A DNA stretch of 64,000 nucleotides from Paenibacillus prosopidis (GCF_003337375.1 NZ_QPJD01000001.1:186001-250000), one strand, 5' to 3'. Shown: positions 52,568 to 61,591, counted from the stretch's first letter. Numbers and translations: made by a program. The notes: generated from the sequence alone by a model not told the origin.

Positions 52568-53869
52568 ATGACCAAAAAACAATTAAAGGTTGCCGTAATC
52601 GGCGGCGGTTCCTCATATACACCGGAAATTGTGGAAGGCTTTATCAAAAAATACGACGAAATGCCGATCCGCGAGCTGTGGCTCGTTGATATTGAGGAAG
52701 GCCGCCATAAGCTGGCGATCGTTGGTGAATTGGCAAGACGGATGGTTGAGAAGGCAGGCTTGCCGATAGACGTGAAATTAACGCTGAACCGCCGCGAAGC
52801 GATTGCCGGAGCCGATTTTGTGACGACGCAAATGCGCGTAGGCTTGCTGGAAGCAAGAAGGCGCGATGAGCACATTCCGATTTCGCATGGCGTTATTGGA
52901 CAGGAGACGACGGGTCCCGGCGGGATGATGAAAGCATTGCGGACCGTGCCTGTCATCCTTGACATTTGCAAAGACATAGAGGAGCTGGCTCCGGATGCAT
53001 GGATGCTGAATTTTACGAATCCGGCGGGCATCGTGACGGAAGCGGTGCAGAAGCACAGCCGCGTAAAGACGGTAGGCCTTTGCAACTCGCCAATAAATTT
53101 TCAAAAGTTTCTGGCCAAAGAATACGGCGTCAGCGAACGCGACGTCATGCCTGAATTCGTGGGCATCAACCATCTGCACTGGGTGACGGCCGCGTATGTG
53201 AACGGCGAAGATAAGCTGCAGGAATTAATTAACGGCGGCAAAGATTATTCAGCGGCGAACGTAACCGCCTTTGATTGGGATTTTGATTTTCTTAGCTCGC
53301 TTGGAGCGATCCCGACTTATTATCTCCGGTACTTCTATATGACCGATACGATGCTTGCGGAAATGAAGGAATCGCTAGAGAAGAACGGCACGCGCGCGGA
53401 TGTCGTCAGCCGGGTGGAGGAGGAGCTTTTCGAGCTGTACAAGGATGTGTATTTGAACGAGAAGCCAAAGCAGCTGGAGAATCGGGGCGGCGCTTATTAC
53501 TCCGAAGCTGCTGTCAATTTGATGCACTCGCTATACACGGATAAGAGAGATATACAGACGCTTAACGTTAGAAACGGCGGCATTATCGACTTCCTGCCGG
53601 AGGATGCGAGCATTGAGGTCAACTGCGTCGTTACGGCGCAAGGTCCTGTGCCGCAGCCGCTGCAGCGCGTACCGGAGCAAATAAAAGGACTTATTCATGC
53701 CGTCAAAACATATGAATCACTAACGATTGAGGCAGCCGTCAGCGGAGACAGAGGCACTGCGCTGCAAGCGATGGTTCACCATCCGCTCGTCCCAAGCGTG
53801 GCCGTCGGCAAGCGTCTGCTGGATGATATGCTCGAGGCGAACAAAGCTTATTTGCCTAACTTTTTTTAA
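52568..53869 (+). CDS. GH4 family glycosidase (6-phospho-beta-glucosidase type)
   Basis: NAD- and divalent-metal-dependent hydrolase, 433 residues, cytoplasmic. GH4 hallmarks: Rossmann motif VAVIGGGSSYTPEIVEGFIK, DIEEGRHKL, FVTTQMRVGLLEARRRDEHI, QETTGPGGMMKALRTVPVIL, LNFTNPAGIVTEAV, the metal Cys in VGLCNSPINFQK and metal His in GINHLHWV. The set resembles CelF/LicH-type 6-phospho-beta-glucosidases, but no PTS gene is nearby; with the upstream kinase, an unphosphorylated or kinase-made substrate should be considered. SD AAGGAGG precedes ATG 52568. Confidence 0.92.
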   Translation: MTKKQLKVAVIGGGSSYTPEIVEGFIKKYDEMPIRELWLVDIEEGRHKLAIVGELARRMVEKAGLPIDVKLTLNRREAIAGADFVTTQMRVGLLEARRRDEHIPISHGVIGQETTGPGGMMKALRTVPVILDICKDIEELAPDAWMLNFTNPAGIVTEAVQKHSRVKTVGLCNSPINFQKFLAKEYGVSERDVMPEFVGINHLHWVTAAYVNGEDKLQELINGGKDYSAANVTAFDWDFDFLSSLGAIPTYYLRYFYMTDTMLAEMKESLEKNGTRADVVSRVEEELFELYKDVYLNEKPKQLENRGGAYYSEAAVNLMHSLYTDKRDIQTLNVRNGGIIDFLPEDASIEVNCVVTAQGPVPQPLQRVPEQIKGLIHAVKTYESLTIEAAVSGDRGTALQAMVHHPLVPSVAVGKRLLDDMLEANKAYLPNFF

Positions 53870-53903
53870 AAATAAGAAAGTATATTTGGACCTTATACGA
53901 TGC

Positions 53904-53963
53904 TTATATTTCACCGCGAAACGAGCTTATGCCGCCAAGGACGACGCAAGCCGTTTACGCTTG
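53904..53963. repeat. 60-bp dispersed element, copy B
   Basis: Shares the first 19 bases exactly with copy A (10324-10342), then AAGGACG and AGCCGTTTACGCTTG with small gaps. It lies between the GH4 gene and the pbuG promoter. Confidence 0.7.
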
Positions 53964-54011
53964 AATCCGAATGATTCAGGTATTTATTGCCATTAACGTT
54001 CGTCAAAAGTA

Positions 54012-54041
54012 TTGACAAAAACGGCGTATTCTCATTAGAAT
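54012..54041 (+). promoter_or_regulatory. pbuG promoter
   Basis: TTGACA (54012-54017), 18 bases, TAGAAT (54036-54041), about 28 bases before the riboswitch. Confidence 0.7.
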
Positions 54042-54068
54042 TGATAACGGAAAACAACAACAGCATAT

Positions 54069-54140
54069 TTTTTCGTATAATCTCAAGAATCGGCTTGAGA
54101 GTCTCTACTCGGTCACCGTAAATGATCAGGCTACGAAAAT
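54069..54140 (+). promoter_or_regulatory. Guanine (purine) riboswitch aptamer
   Basis: Matches the purine riboswitch layout: P1 TTTTCGTA / TACGAAAA, J1/2 TATAAT, P2 CTCAAG / CTTGAG, J2/3 AGTCTCTAC, P3 with loop CCGTAAA, and J3/1 GGCTAC. The C before TAC in J3/1 is the base that pairs with guanine (adenine types have U). A terminator follows at 54192, so guanine should switch off the permease gene. Confidence 0.93.
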
Positions 54141-54191
54141 GGCGAAAAAGTTCGCACCGGTCCAGCGAGTATACTTTTTCCCTTTTTGCAG

Positions 54192-54243
54192 AGCCTAGTA
54201 GAAATGCGATATTCGCATTTTTCTAGGCTTCTTTGTTTGTTCC
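54192..54243 (+). terminator. Riboswitch-controlled terminator
   Basis: AGCCTAG-ta-GAAATGCGA, short loop, TCGCATTT-tt-CTAGGCT, then TTCTTTGTTTGTT; 52 bases after the aptamer and 30 before the ATG. Confidence 0.8.
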
Positions 54244-54272
54244 ACTACATTTTTGGGAGGTTAGTAATCAAA

Positions 54273-55658
54273 ATGGAACGTTTCTTTCGCTTAAAGGAAC
54301 ACGGAACAAATGTCAGAACAGAGATTATGGCGGGGCTGACGACTTTCATGACGATGGCATACATATTGGCCGTCAATCCAATCATACTTACACCGGCGGG
54401 CTTAAACTGGACTGCAGTCTTTCTGGCTACGGCGCTCGCTGCCGGTATTTTCACCATTGCGATGGGACTGTTCGTCAACTTCCCTGTAGCGCTTGCTCCA
54501 GGCATGGGTCTCAATGCGTATTTCGCATCCGTTATTATCGCGTCGGCCGCGACGGATACGCCGATCACCCCGGCGATGGGACTAACGGCTGTCTTTATTT
54601 CCGGTCTTATCTTTATTATTTTGACGTTGACGCAAATTCGCCAAATGCTTATCACAGCTGTACCAGACAGCTTGAAGCATGCGATCACGGTCGGCATCGG
54701 GTTATTCATCGCCATTATCGGCTTGAAAAACAGCGGCCTCATGACGATTGCCGTTTCCAGCTTCACCGATATTAAAGCAGGCGCTTTTACACCGGTGAGC
54801 GGACCGGAAACGGTTATTCAGCTGGGCAGCTTCCATAGCGAAACGGTCGTCTTTACGATTATTGCGCTGCTTCTGATTGCTGTCCTGATGGTACTCCGCG
54901 TACCGGGCGCGATTTTGTTCGGTATTCTTGGCACGACGGTTATTGCCATTCTATCGGGTCATGTAGATGTGAGCAAAACGCTTAGCGGTCAAACTTGGAT
55001 TCCAAATTTCAAAACGATGAACGTGTGGCATTTTGACTTTGCCGGCGTGTTCGAGGTTGGTCTTGTTACGGTTATTCTTACATTCACATTCGTTGAATTG
55101 TTCGATACGTTCGGAACGCTGGTAGGTACGGCTAACCGTGCCGGTTACATGAAAAATCCGGAAGAAGGCAAGAAACGCATCGGTAAAGCGATGTTCGTTG
55201 ACGCCATCGGCGTCGGCGGCGGCGCGGTGCTTGGTACAAGCACGGTTACTGCCTATGTAGAAAGCTCGGCGGGTATCGCGCAGGGCGGACGTACAGGTCT
55301 GACTGCCGTTACAACCGGTATCTGCTTCTTGCTTGCGATCTTCCTGTCGCCGCTCGTAGCGCTCGTTCCGGGCTCGGCAACGGCGGCGGCACTGATCATC
55401 GTCGGCGTGCTGATGATGCAATCGGTCAAAGAAATTGATTTTACGGATATGGTTTATGCGATCCCGTCGTTCTTCACGCTGGCGCTTATGCCATTCACGT
55501 ACAACATCGCAAACGGTATCTCATTCGGTATCGTGACGTACGTGCTGCTCGCAACGGTTGCAAACCTGTCGGGCAAAGGCAAATACAAGGTGCACTGGCT
55601 CATGTGGATTTTAGCGGTGCTTATTATTGGCCGTTACGTGTTCATGGGCGGGGAATAA
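54273..55658 (+). CDS. pbuG: Guanine/hypoxanthine permease (NCS2, PbuG type)
   Basis: Proton-coupled purine importer of the AzgA/PbuG branch, 461 residues, about 12-14 helices. ATG 54273 (GGGAGG 12 nt upstream); the frame upstream to 54186 overlaps the terminator. Seen: GLTTFMTMAYILAVNPIILT, APGMGLNAYFASVIIAS, LTFTFVELFDTFGTLVGTAN (substrate region) and GTSTVTAYVESSAGIAQGGR - TGLTAV. B. subtilis has pbuG next to guaA; here a block of ~5 kb lies between. Control by the guanine riboswitch supports the substrate. Confidence 0.95.
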   Translation: MERFFRLKEHGTNVRTEIMAGLTTFMTMAYILAVNPIILTPAGLNWTAVFLATALAAGIFTIAMGLFVNFPVALAPGMGLNAYFASVIIASAATDTPITPAMGLTAVFISGLIFIILTLTQIRQMLITAVPDSLKHAITVGIGLFIAIIGLKNSGLMTIAVSSFTDIKAGAFTPVSGPETVIQLGSFHSETVVFTIIALLLIAVLMVLRVPGAILFGILGTTVIAILSGHVDVSKTLSGQTWIPNFKTMNVWHFDFAGVFEVGLVTVILTFTFVELFDTFGTLVGTANRAGYMKNPEEGKKRIGKAMFVDAIGVGGGAVLGTSTVTAYVESSAGIAQGGRTGLTAVTTGICFLLAIFLSPLVALVPGSATAAALIIVGVLMMQSVKEIDFTDMVYAIPSFFTLALMPFTYNIANGISFGIVTYVLLATVANLSGKGKYKVHWLMWILAVLIIGRYVFMGGE

Positions 55659-55683
55659 ATAGCACATTCTGTGCAACATAAGT

Positions 55684-55715
55684 AAAGCAGCGCTGGACCG
55701 GCGCTGCTTTTTTTT
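55684..55715 (+). terminator. pbuG terminator
   Basis: AAGCAGCGC / GCGCTGCTT arms, then TTTTTTT. Confidence 0.85.
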
Positions 55716-55720
55716 GCACC

Positions 55721-55763
55721 CAAAAATAAACAGCCTTACCCGGTCTAAGACCGGACTAAGGCT
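55721..55763 (-). terminator. Terminator of the carboxylesterase gene
   Basis: AGCCTTA-n-CCGGTC / GACCGG-n-CTAAGGCT; on the minus strand followed by GTTTATTTTTG. Confidence 0.8.
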
Positions 55764-55778
55764 GCTTAGATTAGCTTT

Positions 55779-58016
55779 TTAAGGTATATCTACGAAAAAC
55801 CGGCCAGCGAAAATTTTTGTCTCGAGTAAGTCTAAATCTTCTTGACTAAGCTCCTGTTTCATTCGCTTTTTTGTGGCACTAACCGTTAAATATTCATCTG
55901 ACATTTCAATTACAGCGTGATCTTTTTCCCCGTCCAACCGGAGAATACGTTCCACACCATCGCCTGCATGCCATGGCTTCCATTCTACATTCTGTTGGCT
56001 GTTGGGGTTTCCCGTATATAGGAAGTACTTTAAATAACGCGTCATCGCAGCGGCAAGCTCTTGTCTTCCAGCCAGATTCTCATCATTGTAATAGCTTTTT
56101 CCGAAGTATGACGCAAGTCCGGTTGTATGTCCGGTATAAAAATCGAGGTCTGCTCCATGTGTTGCCCCAAACAACGTCTGCAGCTGGGATGAAATGATTC
56201 CGTCTCTCGTCCCCCAAGCAAAGCGGTAACCGTAAACGGCAGGCTGATCCTTTTGCATCGTCAATTCTTCAGCGACCCGTTCTACATTAAACCCGGCATA
56301 TAACTCACTGCCAAATTGTACAGCGGCTTGATACTGCTTCAGTTTCTTATTATCTTTGAAAATACTGCCGTCGATTGCAGCACTTGCGAAATAAGGATCG
56401 CCAAAGGCAAAAGCGGAAAATTCGGTTTGTTCACTTCCCAAAATCATAGGTACTTTGTTGTAATCTCCTGAGGCGATCTGATCAAAACCTTTTTTAGGGA
56501 TAATCGCTCCATCTCTGAACAGATGAGGGAATGGAGCCATTCGAATTGCCGGATCCGTATAATAAACGGCAATCGCTTCCGGTTTGATTCCCCTCAAATA
56601 GGCAGAAAGCTCGGTTTTAGACTGCTTGTTGATCCAAGCTTGTGCTTCCTCGGCGGTAGCTGCTTTCCCTTCCGTTTGAACTAGTTTCACAAGGGCATTG
56701 GCAGCCTTCTCCTCACCGGCCTTTGGATCGGAGGTAGTCATGCCACCGCTCAGTACGACGGCTTTCTGGAATAATCCTTTGCCATAAGGAGATATGACGG
56801 CAGCCAAAACATCACGTGCTCCCGCCGACTGTCCTGCAAGGGTTACGTTCTCCGAATCACCGCCGAATTGCTCAATGTTTTCCTGTACCCATTTAAGTGA
56901 TTGTAAGATATCCAATAAACCATAGTTCCCTGAATCATCCGAGGGATTACCCGTTTGCAGAGCAGGATGACGAAAATACCCCATTGCCCCAAGCCGATAG
57001 TTTATTGTTATGACGACGCTGTTTGCGGCGGTAGCCAGTTTGTCTCCGACGAAGCTGCTGCCCGACCCGCCTACATTTCCTCCGCCATGCGTAAATACAA
57101 GAACCGGAAGCTTGGAGCTTGCTTGGTTCGGCCGCCATATATTCAGATACAAGCAATCCTCGCTCCCTGTAATTTTGCCGTTTACCGTCTGGACGCAGGT
57201 TTGCTGATAGCGAACGGTTTCCAGCTTTCCCGTCCAAGAATCCGGATTTCGTGGAGCTTTCCAGCGAAGATCACCAATTGGCGGTTTCGCATAGGGTACG
57301 CCTAACCAACTGATCGAAGACGAATTTGTAAGCTGCACACCCTGTACATCACCATATTTTGTTTTAACCGTTACATCCGGCACATAGGCATCTTTCTTCA
57401 TTCTCATTTGCCACTTTTTTAGCCCTGTGATCGTTTCATTCTTAGGTGTCATATTCAATGCCTGGTAGGTTGAAGCAACGATGTCGCGATTAATCAGCCC
57501 TCCGTCGCTCAACGTCGTCACTCCTTTCTGTCTGGCGAACAACAGCGCATGATTAGCCTGATAATCGATTCCCGCCTCATATCCCAACACTTTGAGTAAA
57601 AGGGAAGCATATTGGGGGCCGGTAATTTGCTTCTGAGGCTCTAATTCGCTGCCTCCGAACCCAAGCAATGCGAGATGGGGATGAGCCCTTAAATAGGCAA
57701 TGACTGCCTGGTTCTGTTTGCCGCCTGCATCCGTATAGCCTGAGCCTTCCTTGGCGATGTAGTTTAAAGCCTCCTGCTCTAGCCCTTTCAAGCGCAAGTA
57801 AATGAGCCCCGCCTGCAGAAGAGTGGCATTTTTATTCAAATATATATTCGTTACGCCTTTCCCGTCACCTTTTATGAGTCCTGCTTCTACAAGCTTCTTC
57901 ACAGCTGCTCCACTTTCCGTAGAACGCATGGTTGAATCTGCGTAAGCAGGACCCGCCAAACCGATTGCCAGTGTGAAAACAAGACCCCATCTTAGCAATA
58001 GTCCTCTTAATCTCAT
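55779..58016 (-). CDS. Secreted type-B carboxylesterase with N-terminal SLH-like region
   Basis: 745 residues. Signal peptide (about 1-26, LLLRWGLVFTLAIGLAGPAYA cleavage near AYA-DS). Residues about 30-200 look like degenerate S-layer homology units (AAVKKLVEAGLIKGDGKGVT, ATLLQAGLIYLRLKGLEQEA, LINRDIVASTYQALNM). From about 212 a full type-B carboxylesterase: YGDVQGVQLTNSSSISWLGV, PYAKPPIGDLRWKAP, SEDCLYLNIWRPN, nucleophile TLAGQSAGARDVLAAV, acidic LGSEQTEFSAFAF and His in ATHGADLDFYTGH. Probably surface-attached. Start ATG 58016 follows GGGAGGG. A cre-like site precedes it. Divergent from a LysR gene. Confidence 0.9.
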   Translation of the reverse strand: MRLRGLLLRWGLVFTLAIGLAGPAYADSTMRSTESGAAVKKLVEAGLIKGDGKGVTNIYLNKNATLLQAGLIYLRLKGLEQEALNYIAKEGSGYTDAGGKQNQAVIAYLRAHPHLALLGFGGSELEPQKQITGPQYASLLLKVLGYEAGIDYQANHALLFARQKGVTTLSDGGLINRDIVASTYQALNMTPKNETITGLKKWQMRMKKDAYVPDVTVKTKYGDVQGVQLTNSSSISWLGVPYAKPPIGDLRWKAPRNPDSWTGKLETVRYQQTCVQTVNGKITGSEDCLYLNIWRPNQASSKLPVLVFTHGGGNVGGSGSSFVGDKLATAANSVVITINYRLGAMGYFRHPALQTGNPSDDSGNYGLLDILQSLKWVQENIEQFGGDSENVTLAGQSAGARDVLAAVISPYGKGLFQKAVVLSGGMTTSDPKAGEEKAANALVKLVQTEGKAATAEEAQAWINKQSKTELSAYLRGIKPEAIAVYYTDPAIRMAPFPHLFRDGAIIPKKGFDQIASGDYNKVPMILGSEQTEFSAFAFGDPYFASAAIDGSIFKDNKKLKQYQAAVQFGSELYAGFNVERVAEELTMQKDQPAVYGYRFAWGTRDGIISSQLQTLFGATHGADLDFYTGHTTGLASYFGKSYYNDENLAGRQELAAAMTRYLKYFLYTGNPNSQQNVEWKPWHAGDGVERILRLDGEKDHAVIEMSDEYLTVSATKKRMKQELSQEDLDLLETKIFAGRFFVDIP

Positions 58017-58052
58017 ATTGCATTACCCTCCCTAAAATAGTCGCGCCTGTTA

Positions 58053-58066
58053 TTGAAGCGCTTTCA
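58053..58066. promoter_or_regulatory. cre-like site in the esterase/LysR interval
   Basis: TTGAAGCGCTTTCA; 12 of 14 positions fit the CcpA cre consensus. 37 bases before the esterase start, so carbon-catabolite control of the esterase is possible. Confidence 0.45.
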
Positions 58067-58156
58067 TAAGTATATATGGTTAAATCAATAATTAATAATG
58101 TATAATAATTTATAACTTACATAACTTCTAATCTATAAATAATAGGAGGTGAACAG

Positions 58157-59050
58157 ATGGAGCTTCTGCAGCTGAAGTATTTTCAAACGGTCGCAAGACT
58201 GCAGCATATGACTAAATCCGCAGAAGAATTACGCATAACCCAACCTGCGCTTAGCAAAATGATATCCACGCTGGAAAAGGATCTCGACACAAAACTGTTT
58301 GACCGGGAAAGCAAGTTTATCCGGTTGAACGATCAAGGCAAATTATTTTTGAAGTATGTGACTACGGCCTTGAATGCCTTGGAGGATGGGAAAGTCGCTC
58401 TGCAGGATGTATCCGAGAATAGTACAAACGCTGTAAATCTCTACGTAGAGGTGGCTTCACATCTTCTTCCTGATCTGCTTGCTTCCTTTCGTCAACACTA
58501 TCCGGGAATTCACTTCAATCTGCTTCAGCATGCTGCGGGACATGTCCATCAGCCGTCATATGACTTGTGCCTTTCTACTTCTTTGAGTATGAATCCATCC
58601 ACTGACAACCTAACTTTGCTGACTGAAGAAATTCTATTAGCCGTGCCAGCCGGGCATCCTTTAGCCGATCGCTCCAGCGTCAAACTTGCTGAACTGTCAG
58701 AAGAAGCATTCCTTAGTCTAAGTGCCGGCAAAACGCTCCGGGAAACGACAGATCTGTTATGCAAGCAAGCCGGATTTTTGCCGAACATCATTTTCGAAAG
58801 CGATGATCCCGCTACGGTTCGAGGGCTCATCAAAGCCGGTCTGGGCGTAGCCTTTATTCCCGCTGTCACTTGGGGAGGCTCGACAGGAGCTTCTGTCGTT
58901 TTGCTGCCAATTGAGGAACCCCTAAGCACACGAACCATTAAGCTCTACTGGCCTGCAGATCGATATTTAAAGAAAGCCGCTGTTCTCTTTCGAGAGTTTA
59001 CAGTCGATTATTTTGCCAAACTGACGCAGGCTGGAGGGGGAATACGATGA
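58157..59050 (+). CDS. LysR-family transcriptional regulator
   Basis: 297 residues; SD AGGAGG before ATG 58157. N-terminal HTH: QLKYFQTVARLQHMTKSAEE, ITQPALSKMISTLEKDLDTK, LFDRESKFIRLNDQGKLFL. C-terminal two-lobed effector domain (about 90-297) with VPAGHPLADRSSVKLAELSE and LIKAGLGVAFIPAVTWGG. Its stop overlaps the pxpA start (ATGA), so it is the first gene of the 5-oxoprolinase operon; it may also control the divergent esterase gene. Confidence 0.93.
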   Translation: MELLQLKYFQTVARLQHMTKSAEELRITQPALSKMISTLEKDLDTKLFDRESKFIRLNDQGKLFLKYVTTALNALEDGKVALQDVSENSTNAVNLYVEVASHLLPDLLASFRQHYPGIHFNLLQHAAGHVHQPSYDLCLSTSLSMNPSTDNLTLLTEEILLAVPAGHPLADRSSVKLAELSEEAFLSLSAGKTLRETTDLLCKQAGFLPNIIFESDDPATVRGLIKAGLGVAFIPAVTWGGSTGASVVLLPIEEPLSTRTIKLYWPADRYLKKAAVLFREFTVDYFAKLTQAGGGIR

Positions 59051-59808
59051 ATCGAATCGATTTGAATTGCGATATGGGCGAAGGCTTTGGCGTTTACAGG
59101 ACAAGCTCTGACGGCGAGCTGATGAAATACATAACTTCGGCGAATATTGCTTGCGGCTTTCATGCGGGAGATGCTGCAACGATACGGGCTGCGGTTAAGC
59201 TGGCGATGCAGCATCATGTCGGGATTGGCGCTCACCCCGGATTGCCGGATTTAACCGGCTTCGGCAGAAGGTCGATGGACATTTCGCCGCAGGAGGCCTA
59301 TGAGATGACCGTGTATCAGATCGGGGCGGTCTACGCGTTTGCCAAGTCGGAGGGTGGAAGCGTGGCGCATGTCAAACCGCATGGCGCTCTCTATAACATG
59401 GCGGCGAAGAGCAAGCCGCTTGCAAAAGCGATTGCGGAGGCGGTCTACAAGGTTGACCCTCAGCTTATGTTATTCGGTCTATCGGGCAGTGAGCTCGTTC
59501 GCGCCGGCGAAGCGATTGGACTGCGTACGGTCAACGAGGTGTTCGCGGACCGCTCTTATGAAGCTGACGGATCGCTTACGCCGCGGGGAACGGAAGGGGC
59601 TGTTATCGTAGACCCGAAGCTCGCGGCAGAGCAAGCGGTAAGGATGATCATGCGGGGTGAGGTTCGTACGCGCCAGCAGAGCATGATCGTTTTAAAAGCG
59701 GATTCCGTATGCGTGCACGGCGATACGCCGGGTGCCTTGGAGCATGTCATCCATTTGCGGAATGCTTTGGAGGCCGCGGGAATTTCAGTCATGAAAGCGG
59801 GGGCTTAG
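59047..59808 (+). CDS. pxpA: 5-oxoprolinase subunit A (LamB/YcsF family)
   Basis: Part of the ATP-dependent prokaryotic 5-oxoprolinase (PxpABC), which opens pyroglutamate to glutamate. 253 residues. Seen: RIDLNCDMGEGFGVYR, ANIACGFHAGDAATIRAAV, HVGIGAHPGLPDLTGFGRR, AHVKPHGALYNMAAK, VFADRSYEADGSLTPRG and VCVHGDTPGALEHV, all conserved in the family. Start coupled to the LysR stop. Confidence 0.96.
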   Translation: MNRIDLNCDMGEGFGVYRTSSDGELMKYITSANIACGFHAGDAATIRAAVKLAMQHHVGIGAHPGLPDLTGFGRRSMDISPQEAYEMTVYQIGAVYAFAKSEGGSVAHVKPHGALYNMAAKSKPLAKAIAEAVYKVDPQLMLFGLSGSELVRAGEAIGLRTVNEVFADRSYEADGSLTPRGTEGAVIVDPKLAAEQAVRMIMRGEVRTRQQSMIVLKADSVCVHGDTPGALEHVIHLRNALEAAGISVMKAGA

Positions 59809-59821
59809 AGTGGAGGCGACG

Positions 59822-60568
59822 ATGTTAATAACTAATGATGCTAACTATGAGCTTCTTCCGCTCGGTGACTCTGCCGTTATTATTCGTTTGGGCGATGGCA
59901 TTGACGAGGCGACGCACCGTAAAGTAGGAGCGTTGACCGCATATTTGGAGGAACATCCCTTTGCCGGCATGATTGAATGTGTTCCGGCATTCGCATCTGC
60001 TGCCATTCACTATGACCCGGTCGCAGTTAAGAAAAGTCGTGTTTTTTCAGAGAGCATACACGCAACGATATATGAGACGGTTTGCTCCCGGCTGCAGCTC
60101 ATTTTATCGGCGGCGGAGCTTTCCGGTGCGGATACCGATCGTCGAACGATTGAGATCCCCGTCTGCTACGGCGGCGAGTTTGGTCCCGATCTTAGTTTTG
60201 TGGCCGCGCATAACGGCCTATCTGAGGAGGAAGTCGTGGCTATTCATACAAGCGCCTCCTACTTGGTCTATATGCTGGGCTTTGCGCCGGGCTTTCCTTA
60301 TTTGGGAGGCATGTCGGAACGGATTGCCGCGCCGCGCCGCCAATCGCCGAGAACGGTCATTCCGCAAGGAAGCGTAGGCATTGCCGGCGGGCAGACAGGC
60401 GTTTATCCGGTTGCGACGCCAGGCGGCTGGCAGTTGATCGGCAGGACGCCGCTTGAGCTGTTCAGTCCCCGCGAAGCGGTTCCGAGCCTGCTGAGATCTG
60501 GCGATTCAGTACGCTTTAAGCCAATTACGAAGGAACAATACAACCTGTATTTAGAAGGTGCGCTATGA
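59822..60568 (+). CDS. pxpB: 5-oxoprolinase subunit B (KipI-like)
   Basis: 248 residues from ATG 59822, which follows GGAGG; the open frame from GTG 59810 includes that SD and is less likely. Typical N-terminal LLPLGDSAVIIRLGDGIDEA, then TIEIPVCYGGEFGPDLSFVA, SYLVYMLGFAPGFPYLGGMS, PRRQSPRTVIPQGSVGIAGG and QTGVYPVATPGGWQLIGRTP. The last motifs are the catalytic-domain signature shared with the biotin-independent amidolyase family. B. subtilis KipI is a homologue. Overlaps pxpC by 4 bases. Confidence 0.95.
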   Translation: MLITNDANYELLPLGDSAVIIRLGDGIDEATHRKVGALTAYLEEHPFAGMIECVPAFASAAIHYDPVAVKKSRVFSESIHATIYETVCSRLQLILSAAELSGADTDRRTIEIPVCYGGEFGPDLSFVAAHNGLSEEEVVAIHTSASYLVYMLGFAPGFPYLGGMSERIAAPRRQSPRTVIPQGSVGIAGGQTGVYPVATPGGWQLIGRTPLELFSPREAVPSLLRSGDSVRFKPITKEQYNLYLEGAL

Positions 60569-61590
60569 GCAGCTATCGTATAAAAGTGTTACGTCCGGGT
60601 TTGCTCACTACGGTTCAAGACCTCGGCAGGTATGGCTTTCAAAAATATGGAGTCGTAGCCGGCGGAGTCATGGACACGGGTGCGGCACGAACGGCTAATT
60701 GGTTAGTCGGCAATGCGGACCGCGAAGCGGTGCTGGAAATAACGCTTACCGGAACGGAGCTGGTTATTGAAAGTGAGATGGTCATCGCTGTTTGCGGCGG
60801 GGATATGTCCGTAACAATTGATGGCCAAGCTATGCCCTTGTGGAGACCAGTGCTCATCAGGGCAGGCGCTGTTGTCAAATTCAGTGCATACCGCTCTGGC
60901 TGCCGTTCGTATCTTGCCGCAGCAGGCGGATTCGACGTACCGGAAGTAATGGGAAGCAGAAGCACGTATTTGCGCGGTTCCATCGGAGGCTTTGAGGGAA
61001 GAGCGATGAAGGCAGGGGATGTGCTGGCCGTTAAGCAGCCGAGTCTATTGTCGGCACGGATTCATGCGGCATTGAGTGCAGGTTTTGAGGGGGGCTTTTC
61101 GGCATCCAATTGGCATGCCAGCCACTTCGCTATAGCAGAAAATCTTGCTGAACCGATCATTCGCGCTATACCTGGCACACACTTTGATTTGTTTACGCCG
61201 GGGAGTCAGGAAGATCTGTTCAACCAAACATTCCGCATCGGCGTGCAATCGGATCGAATGGGCTGCCGTCTGGAAGGCACGCAGAAGCTTCAGCTGTCTT
61301 CACCTGCCGAAATGCTATCGGAGGCTGTGGCTAACGGAACGGTACAGGTTCCGCCTGACGGCAATCCAATCGTTCTGCTAGCCGACCGGCAGACGACCGG
61401 CGGCTATCCGCGAATCGCTCAGGTGGCCACGGTCGATATTCCGGTATTTGCCCAGCTAAAGCCCGGGGACCGCTTCAGGTTCGAGGCTGTTACGCAGCAG
61501 GAAGCTGAGCGGTTATATTTGGACGGCGAACGTGACATGCAGTTGTTGAAAGCGGCCATATCCTATAAATTTGGCGCGAGGCATACGTGA
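60565..61590 (+). CDS. pxpC: 5-oxoprolinase subunit C (KipA-like)
   Basis: 341 residues; ATG overlaps the pxpB stop. Biotin-dependent carboxylase-like domain: RPGLLTTVQDLGRYGFQKYG, VVAGGVMDTGAARTANWLVG, SYLAAAGGFDVPEVMGSRST, SDRMGCRLEGTQKL, SEAVANGTVQVPPDGNPIVL and LADRQTTGGYPRIAQVATVD. Complete set with pxpA and pxpB. Terminator at 61592. Confidence 0.96.
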   Translation: MSSYRIKVLRPGLLTTVQDLGRYGFQKYGVVAGGVMDTGAARTANWLVGNADREAVLEITLTGTELVIESEMVIAVCGGDMSVTIDGQAMPLWRPVLIRAGAVVKFSAYRSGCRSYLAAAGGFDVPEVMGSRSTYLRGSIGGFEGRAMKAGDVLAVKQPSLLSARIHAALSAGFEGGFSASNWHASHFAIAENLAEPIIRAIPGTHFDLFTPGSQEDLFNQTFRIGVQSDRMGCRLEGTQKLQLSSPAEMLSEAVANGTVQVPPDGNPIVLLADRQTTGGYPRIAQVATVDIPVFAQLKPGDRFRFEAVTQQEAERLYLDGERDMQLLKAAISYKFGARHT

Positions 61591-61591
61591 G

